DNA of 8,236 nucleotides from Armatimonadota bacterium (lineage in GTDB: Bacteria > Armatimonadota > Fimbriimonadia > Fimbriimonadales > ATM1), in contig RFHN01000117.1 in NCBI GenBank assembly GCA_003695835.1, positions 1-8,236 of the forward strand, written 5' to 3'. Numbering within the stretch: position 1 is the stretch's first letter; every line of letters begins with the position of its first letter. Below, piece by piece: positions 4,785-8,236 of the stretch. The notes under the pieces were generated by a model. The model was not told the origin of the DNA. It did not search any database and saw only the letters and a list, made by a program, of their open reading frames with translations. A program made the translations under genes and the position numbers.

Positions 4785-7754
4785 TTACGGGGTTACCAGG
4801 AGGTTTGATGATCGCCGGGTGATCCGGTCGGCGCTCAGAGTCACGTCCACGGATTGCTGGACCGGGAACGTGGTAACTGGTACGTCCACGAACGTCGCGC
4901 CCGCGGGAACGACCACCGTCGCCGGCATCGAAGCCACGTTCGGGTGACTGCTGAACAGTCGCACCAGATAGCCGCCCGGAGGCGCCTGACCCGAAAGAAT
5001 CACTCGGAACGTCGCGCCGTTACCGCCCTGCACTTGCCGCGGCGTTACCGTCGTGCTGAAGACCACGGGCGGGAGAACGATGATCTTGGCCTTCTGTCCG
5101 AACGAGTTCAACGACGCAACGATGGTCGCTTCGAGAGAGACGTGTGTCGGGAACGTCGTGACCGGGAAGGTCGCGGTTTTGGAACCGGCCGGAACCGTCA
5201 CCGTCGGCGGGACGATGACCGCGGCTGTGTCCACCGAGAGATTCACGACGAGCCCACCGGGAGGCGCTGCCGCGAGCAGTTGGACGATTCCCGTGCCCGT
5301 CTGGCCGCCCGTCACTGCAGGCTCCGCCATCGTGAGCGAGACGAGAATGTTCGGGTCAACCGTCACTGTCGCCATTCGCGAGTCAACGCCCAGGTTGGCG
5401 GTGATCGTCGCGATCTGGCGCGAGGGAGGATTCGAAGTGGTAACGGGGAACGTCGCTTCCGACTGGCCCGCCGGCACGGTAACGCTCAGAGGCACCGTCA
5501 CGAACCCGTTGTCGCTCGAGAGGATGACCAAAGTCGGCGCACCCGCCGGGCCGCTCAGGGTCACGGTGCCAGTCGCCGAGAAGGCGCCGCCGATTCCCTG
5601 GTTCGGCTCGATGCGCAGGCCGGTTAGCACGACCGACCCGACCGGCGTGTCTGCTTGCATCAGGAACGCGTCCTGGCCGCCCGCGAAGGCTGGGCCGCCC
5701 GTAGTCGGGAACGACGAGGAACCTGTCTTGCCGACGACGAGCGCAGACGTGCCGCCAAGCGGAAGGATGCGGTTCACCATCTCGACTCCAGCGCCGCCGT
5801 AGAACGAGCTGAATTCGAGGCCGCTGCCGTCCGCCGCCAAACGAAGAAGGAACGCGTCCGACTGGCCGTTGAACGTGGAGTCGTCTGCATTCGACGTGAT
5901 CGGGAACTGCTGAGACCACGTCTCGCCGCCGATGATCGCGGTGTTGCCGGTGGCAAGTGCGATACCGTTCGCGACGTCGAAGTCAGCCGCTCCAATGTAG
6001 GTGGAGTAGGTCGCGGACGTGAAAGCGCTGTTGACCGCGAAGGCGAACGCGTCCGACGAGCCGTTGTACGTCGTATCGTAGGCGCCAGTCGTCGTCGGGA
6101 AGTCCGCCGAGCTCGTCCGGCCGGTGGCGTAGACGTCTCCGGATCCCGTAACGGCGACGCCCCGAACCTCATCGAAGCTGGAGCCGCCGGCGAGCGTGGA
6201 GTGCGTCAAGTGCGCAATCGGATCGAACGGATTGTCAGGATCGAAGAAGATCCGCGCGACGAACCCGTCCGAGGCGCCCTTGAAATCGCCGCCCCAACTG
6301 TTGTTTCCGTGCGGGAACGAGGCGGAGGCGGTTCGCCCGCCAATCACGACGGTTGTGGAGTTGCCGGAGACGCTCTCGAGGACCATGTCGTTGGCAATGT
6401 CGTCCTGGCTTCCGCCGAGGAACAGGCCAAATTCGAGGGAGTCGTCGCTGGTGTTCACACGGCAGACGAACGCGTCGCGGAAGCCGCCAAAGCCGAGCAG
6501 GAAGTTATCGGCCGTACCGACGGGGAAGTCCGCTCCAAACGTGTAGCCCGTGTATTGGAGGCGAGCGGCGTCGTCGCCGTCAATGTACATCACCATGTCG
6601 GTGAGGTAGTCGTTGGCGGTCGAGCCGATGCCGATATCGTCGTCTACATCCGACCCATCGAAGAGGAACTCGACGGCGAGGATGTCCGTGCCGCCTCCAT
6701 CGCCGATGTTCACGTCAAAGTCTGTGTCCGCCATGTTGCCGACGGTGATGGCGAGCCAAACGTTGGTTCCGTCCGTCGTCGGCTGGTAGCCCACGCCGCC
6801 TGCGAAGTCGTCGAGAGAGCTGCCAAGGAAGGATGCCCAAACTGGCGTCCAGGTGTTGTCGTAGACGATGACGTAGGCGTCATACGCACCTGTATAGGTG
6901 AAGACACCCGAAGCAGGGAAATTTGGACTGTATGTCTCGCCCGCAACGACCGGCCCGCCAGCGAGCTGACTGATTACGGTCGCGTTGTCCACATTGTTTC
7001 CGCCGATGAAGCGGCTTTGAATAATCGGGTCGATCACGAGAGGCTTCGAGCGGTCGTACTTGCCCAATTCAAATCCGACAGTCCCGTCGCGATTGATCCG
7101 GAAACGAGCCGGAACGCGAACCTGCTTCCCTCCCAGGTCCTGGTAGGCGTACAGGCCGCCCAGCGAAACGTCGCCGAACACTGTCGCCGCGCGGAGCGAG
7201 CCTTCCGGCGAGAGACGGAGACCGAACTGTCCCTCGAACTGCATGCGGATCTGGCGCGGATCTGCGCCCGGAGCGAGAATCAGGTCGTATCGGGGCGCCG
7301 TTCCGTCTGCGTAGATCACCGCTTCCACGCCCGGGTAGAGGTTTTCGATTCTCGCCTCGGGATAGGCTTGGACGCCTCGCGCCCAGCGATCCCGCTTGCC
7401 GATGTAGTAGTGGTATTTCGTGGAGAGCGCTTCGCCTCGGTGGACGGCCTGACCGGATGATCCCGCAAAGCGCATTCGAATCGCCTGCCCGGTAACTCGC
7501 GAATGCCCCTCGAAGCGGTATGTCGTGTCGTACGGGTCGGCCTTCGGGTCGTTCGGGACCCATTCGACCTTATAGAACTGATAAACGAGGCCGTCGTCCG
7601 TAACCCAGGTGTCCAGGTTGGGCGATCGCATCAGGTATCGAGCCTCGCCGTTCCACTGGCCGCGGTTCTCCAAGAAAACGCCTTGCGGGTTCACGCCGGC
7701 AACGCCGGATGCGATCCCTCCAGAAAGCATCGATGCAACGAGCAAATGCAGCAT
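4785..7754 (-). CDS. Large secreted DUF7948/SBBP seven-bladed beta-propeller protein with three C-terminal Ig-like repeats
   Basis: A 989-residue exported protein. Residues 1-20 form a hydrophobic signal peptide (MLHLLVASMLSGGIASGVAG) that oddly lacks a Lys/Arg before the core. Residues about 25-245 match the DUF7948 pattern: 'VFLENRGQWNGEARYL' at the start, 'LYPGVEAVIYADG' near 139, then 'PRYDLILAPGADP' and 'TVFGDVSLGGLYAYQ', closing with 'KPLVIDPII'. Residues about 248-705 are SBBP-type propeller repeats with recurring Phe-Pro, Asp-Ala-Phe and Leu-Gly-Gly elements. Residues 707-989 are three tandem beta-sandwich repeats. No sortase motif, PEP-CTERM, LysM, S-layer or clear type IX sorting tail was seen, so surface retention is unexplained. 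Such proteins are thought to be cell-surface or extracellular; ligand and partners are unknown. The start is fixed by a strong AGGAGGAG site 8 bases upstream. The gene looks monocistronic, with its own terminator. Confidence 0.93.
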   Translation of the reverse strand: MLHLLVASMLSGGIASGVAGVNPQGVFLENRGQWNGEARYLMRSPNLDTWVTDDGLVYQFYKVEWVPNDPKADPYDTTYRFEGHSRVTGQAIRMRFAGSSGQAVHRGEALSTKYHYYIGKRDRWARGVQAYPEARIENLYPGVEAVIYADGTAPRYDLILAPGADPRQIRMQFEGQFGLRLSPEGSLRAATVFGDVSLGGLYAYQDLGGKQVRVPARFRINRDGTVGFELGKYDRSKPLVIDPIIQSRFIGGNNVDNATVISQLAGGPVVAGETYSPNFPASGVFTYTGAYDAYVIVYDNTWTPVWASFLGSSLDDFAGGVGYQPTTDGTNVWLAITVGNMADTDFDVNIGDGGGTDILAVEFLFDGSDVDDDIGIGSTANDYLTDMVMYIDGDDAARLQYTGYTFGADFPVGTADNFLLGFGGFRDAFVCRVNTSDDSLEFGLFLGGSQDDIANDMVLESVSGNSTTVVIGGRTASASFPHGNNSWGGDFKGASDGFVARIFFDPDNPFDPIAHLTHSTLAGGSSFDEVRGVAVTGSGDVYATGRTSSADFPTTTGAYDTTYNGSSDAFAFAVNSAFTSATYSTYIGAADFDVANGIALATGNTAIIGGETWSQQFPITSNADDSTFNGQSDAFLLRLAADGSGLEFSSFYGGAGVEMVNRILPLGGTSALVVGKTGSSSFPTTGGPAFAGGQDAFLMQADTPVGSVVLTGLRIEPNQGIGGAFSATGTVTLSGPAGAPTLVILSSDNGFVTVPLSVTVPAGQSEATFPVTTSNPPSRQIATITANLGVDSRMATVTVDPNILVSLTMAEPAVTGGQTGTGIVQLLAAAPPGGLVVNLSVDTAAVIVPPTVTVPAGSKTATFPVTTFPTHVSLEATIVASLNSFGQKAKIIVLPPVVFSTTVTPRQVQGGNGATFRVILSGQAPPGGYLVRLFSSHPNVASMPATVVVPAGATFVDVPVTTFPVQQSVDVTLSADRITRRSSNLLVTP
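4788..5636 (-). repeat. Three tandem Ig-like beta-sandwich repeats, about 94 residues each
   Basis: Residues 707-800, 801-896 and 897-989 share one pattern. Each has a central 'VTVPAG' element followed by a Phe/Val-Pro-Val-Thr-Thr strand: VTVPAGQSEATFPVTT at 758, VTVPAGSKTATFPVTT at 852 and VVVPAGATFVDVPVTT at 947, spaced 94 and 95 residues. Repeats 2 and 3 also share 'APPGG' and 'TTFP', so they are the closest pair. This type of repeat commonly serves as a stalk or adhesion module in large secreted bacterial proteins; that role is inferred. Confidence 0.85.
5640..7013 (-). repeat. Seven SBBP-type beta-propeller blades encoded in tandem
   Basis: Within the protein, six Phe-Pro motifs occur at residues 279, 410, 480, 552, 617 and 682, with a degenerate Thr-Asp-Phe-Asp at Phe346 filling the gap, a period of 64-72 residues. 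A second marker, Asp-(Ala/Gly)-(Phe/Tyr) or its variant Asp-Ile-Leu, falls at Asp292, 357, 427, 496, 568, 633 and 695. Two independent markers therefore agree on seven blades. The 'FIGGNN' element near 249 may supply the strand that closes the ring. The repeats have diverged at the DNA level, so they are not recombination-prone direct repeats. Confidence 0.8.
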
Positions 7755-7762
7755 GGTTCAGT

Positions 7763-7770
7763 CTCCTCCT
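7763..7770 (-). promoter_or_regulatory. Strong ribosome binding site of the large secreted-protein gene
   Basis: The complement of CTCCTCCT reads AGGAGGAG, eight bases before the ATG at 7752-7754. This is a near-perfect Shine-Dalgarno, much stronger than those of hinT or dxs in this window. It decides the start codon for the 989-residue protein even though the frame is open a little further upstream. Confidence 0.88.
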
Positions 7771-7778
7771 GTCAAGCG

Positions 7779-7801
7779 CCGCGCGCAAGCGGAACGCGCG
7801 G
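7779..7801 (-). other. GC-rich inverted repeat in the presumed 5' leader of the secreted-protein gene
   Basis: CCGCGCG (7779-7785) and CGCGCGG (7795-7801) are perfect 7-bp complements around a 9-base loop. The stem sits 8 bases upstream of the AGGAGGAG site and downstream of a possible -10. If transcribed it would form a stable leader hairpin. It has no T-run, so it is not an intrinsic terminator. It could be a regulator-binding dyad, an mRNA-stabilising stem, or chance in GC-rich DNA. Confidence 0.45.
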
Positions 7802-7808
7802 ACGCCAA

Positions 7809-7814
7809 AGTATA
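7809..7814 (-). promoter_or_regulatory. Possible -10 element for the secreted-protein gene
   Basis: The minus strand reads TATACT here, one mismatch from TATAAT. A GTGACA (complement of 7828-7833), one mismatch from TTGACA, lies upstream, but the spacer is only 13 bases, too short for a standard sigma-70 promoter. Transcription from this -10 would give a leader of roughly 50 bases that includes the 7779-7801 hairpin. The rest of 7755-7878 shows no gene. Confidence 0.3.
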
Positions 7815-7878
7815 GACTACCCAGCCCTGTCACTTCGTTCGCGCGAGTCTGGGAAGGTGAGGGCGCTCAGAAGAAAAA

Positions 7879-7953
7879 TGGAGCCTTTGACGGGAATCGA
7901 ACCCGTGACCTTCCCCTTACCAAGGGGATGCTCTACCTCTGAGCTACAAAGGC
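7879..7953 (-). tRNA. tRNA-Thr (anticodon GGT)
   Basis: The minus strand folds into a full cloverleaf. The acceptor stem is GCCTTTG/CAAAGGC and the D arm GCTC...GAGC has a short 7-base loop containing GG. The anticodon stem TCCCC/GGGGA carries loop TTGGTAA, putting GGT at 7919-7921. The variable loop is AGGTC, and the T arm ACGGG-TTCGATT-CCCGT is canonical. The discriminator base is T, and the terminal CCA is encoded (7879-7881). Immediately after CCA the minus strand reads TTTTTCTT, a likely transcript end. GGT reads ACC and ACT codons. It lies 7 bases downstream of tRNA-Tyr and is probably processed from one transcript with it. Confidence 0.97.
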
Positions 7954-7960
7954 TCGAATC

Positions 7961-8046
7961 TGGTGGGGAGAGCAGGATTCGAACCTGCGTAGGCATCAGC
8001 CGGCAGATTTACAGTCTGCTCCCTTTGACCGCTCGGGCATCTCCCC
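7961..8046 (-). tRNA. tRNA-Tyr (anticodon GTA)
   Basis: A class II tRNA with a long variable arm. The acceptor stem is GGGGAGA/TCTCCCC. The D arm with CCCGAGCGGTCAAAGGG closely resembles bacterial tRNA-Tyr. The anticodon stem GCAGA/TCTGC carries loop CTGTAAA with GTA at 8010-8012. The variable arm contains GGC...GCC, and the T arm is GCAGG-TTCGAAT-CCTGC. The discriminator is A and CCA is encoded (7961-7963). It reads UAC and UAU codons. It is the upstream member of a Tyr-Thr pair. No convincing promoter was identified upstream; TAAACT-like sequence at about 8056-8061 is weak. Confidence 0.97.
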
Positions 8047-8078
8047 GCCCGTCATAGTTTACCCACTCACCCGGAGCG

Positions 8079-8102
8079 GGCGAAAGCAAGTATCCTTTCG
8101 CC
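8079..8102. promoter_or_regulatory. Perfect 8-bp inverted repeat abutting a start codon
   Basis: GGCGAAAG (8079-8086) and CTTTCGCC (8095-8102) are perfect complements around the 8-base centre CAAGTATC. The repeat ends one base before the ATG at 8104. It lies between the minus-strand tRNA pair and the plus-strand gene. It contains a weak TATCCT -10-like hexamer (8091-8096), and a smaller CCCG/CGGG dyad (8070-8080) adjoins and partly overlaps it. It may be an operator, or an mRNA hairpin controlling initiation of the downstream gene. There is no T-run, so a terminator is unlikely. Confidence 0.5.
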
Positions 8103-8103
8103 G

Positions 8104-8236
8104 ATGCGACTCTCCGAATGGGCTGCCAAGAAAAAGATGGGCATTTTCGAGCGCCTTCTGGAGGGCAAGCCGCCCGACGAGGGGGAGTTCGATGAGCGGG
8201 TCCTCCGTGAGGCGTTCGATAAGGGTGCGCCCCAAG
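8104..8236 (+). CDS. Start of an unrecognised gene, truncated by the window end
   Basis: An open frame from ATG at 8104 runs off the window after 44 codons. The visible residues begin MRLSEWAAKKKMGIFERLL and continue with a charged, Glu/Asp/Lys-rich stretch (EGKPPDEGEFDERVLREAF) with no signal peptide or membrane segment, so a cytoplasmic protein is likely. No family is recognisable from this fragment. There is no Shine-Dalgarno in front of 8104; a second in-frame ATG at 8137 (Met12) is preceded by AAGAAAAAG and is an alternative start. Codon use (mostly G/C third positions) matches the neighbouring genes, which supports real coding. Confidence 0.6.
   Translation, partial: MRLSEWAAKKKMGIFERLLEGKPPDEGEFDERVLREAFDKGAPQ

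Noticed and set aside
4854..5802. Two overlapping plus-strand open frames of about 250 codons opposite the Ig-like repeats
   Set aside because: Both are shadows of the repeat-encoding minus strand. One simply mirrors the Val/Thr/Pro periodicity and the other is Arg/His-rich noise.
5655..7460. A 601-codon open frame on the plus strand opposite the large secreted-protein gene
   Set aside because: It is codon-aligned with the minus-strand gene, so its stops would require TTA, CTA or TCA codons in the real gene, which are rare in this GC-rich DNA. Its translation is a featureless Arg/Val/Glu/Ala-rich sequence, while the minus strand shows clear domains and a strong ribosome site.
7882..8046. An attachment site or integrated element next to the tRNA genes
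   Set aside because: No integrase, direct repeat of a tRNA 3' end, or change in base composition is visible on either side within the window.

Overview
The window is a GC-rich chromosomal segment of a Gram-negative-type bacterium. It holds housekeeping genes, one very large secreted beta-propeller protein and two tRNA genes. The mix of a DUF7948/SBBP propeller protein with C-terminal Ig-like repeats, a Kdo-transferase-like glycosyltransferase tail, and the non-mevalonate and diaminopimelate pathways fits Armatimonadota (for example Fimbriimonas relatives) or a similar deep-branching phylum. That placement is inferred from gene content and was not tested. Nothing indicates a mobile element, prophage, CRISPR array or plasmid.

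Layout. (1) 1-2567, plus strand: the end of a glycosyltransferase resembling Kdo transferase, a HIT-family nucleotide hydrolase 8 bases later, then dxs, the first enzyme of the MEP isoprenoid pathway. (2) 2529-3266, minus strand: a DUF554 membrane protein whose 3' end overlaps the dxs 3' end by 39 bases. (3) 3295-4721, plus strand: a small secreted protein of unknown function, translationally coupled through an ATGA overlap to dapB (lysine/diaminopimelate synthesis). It diverges from the DUF554 gene across only 28 bases. (4) 4731-7754, minus strand: a 989-residue secreted protein with its own strong ribosome binding site and intrinsic terminator. It consists of a signal peptide, a DUF7948-like domain, seven propeller blades and three Ig-like repeats. 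(5) 7879-8046, minus strand: tRNA-Tyr(GTA) and tRNA-Thr(GGT) with encoded CCA ends, 7 bases apart. (6) 8104 to the end, plus strand: the start of an unrecognised gene, with a perfect 8-bp inverted repeat ending one base before its start codon.

Most of the window is ordinary core metabolism. The points most worth a second look are the internal architecture of the large secreted protein (seven countable blades, one of them aberrant and Asp-rich), the dyad at the 8104 start codon, the coupled unknown secreted protein upstream of dapB, and the GDG-to-GDA change in the thiamine-diphosphate motif of Dxs. I did not find convincing evidence of a new multi-gene system.
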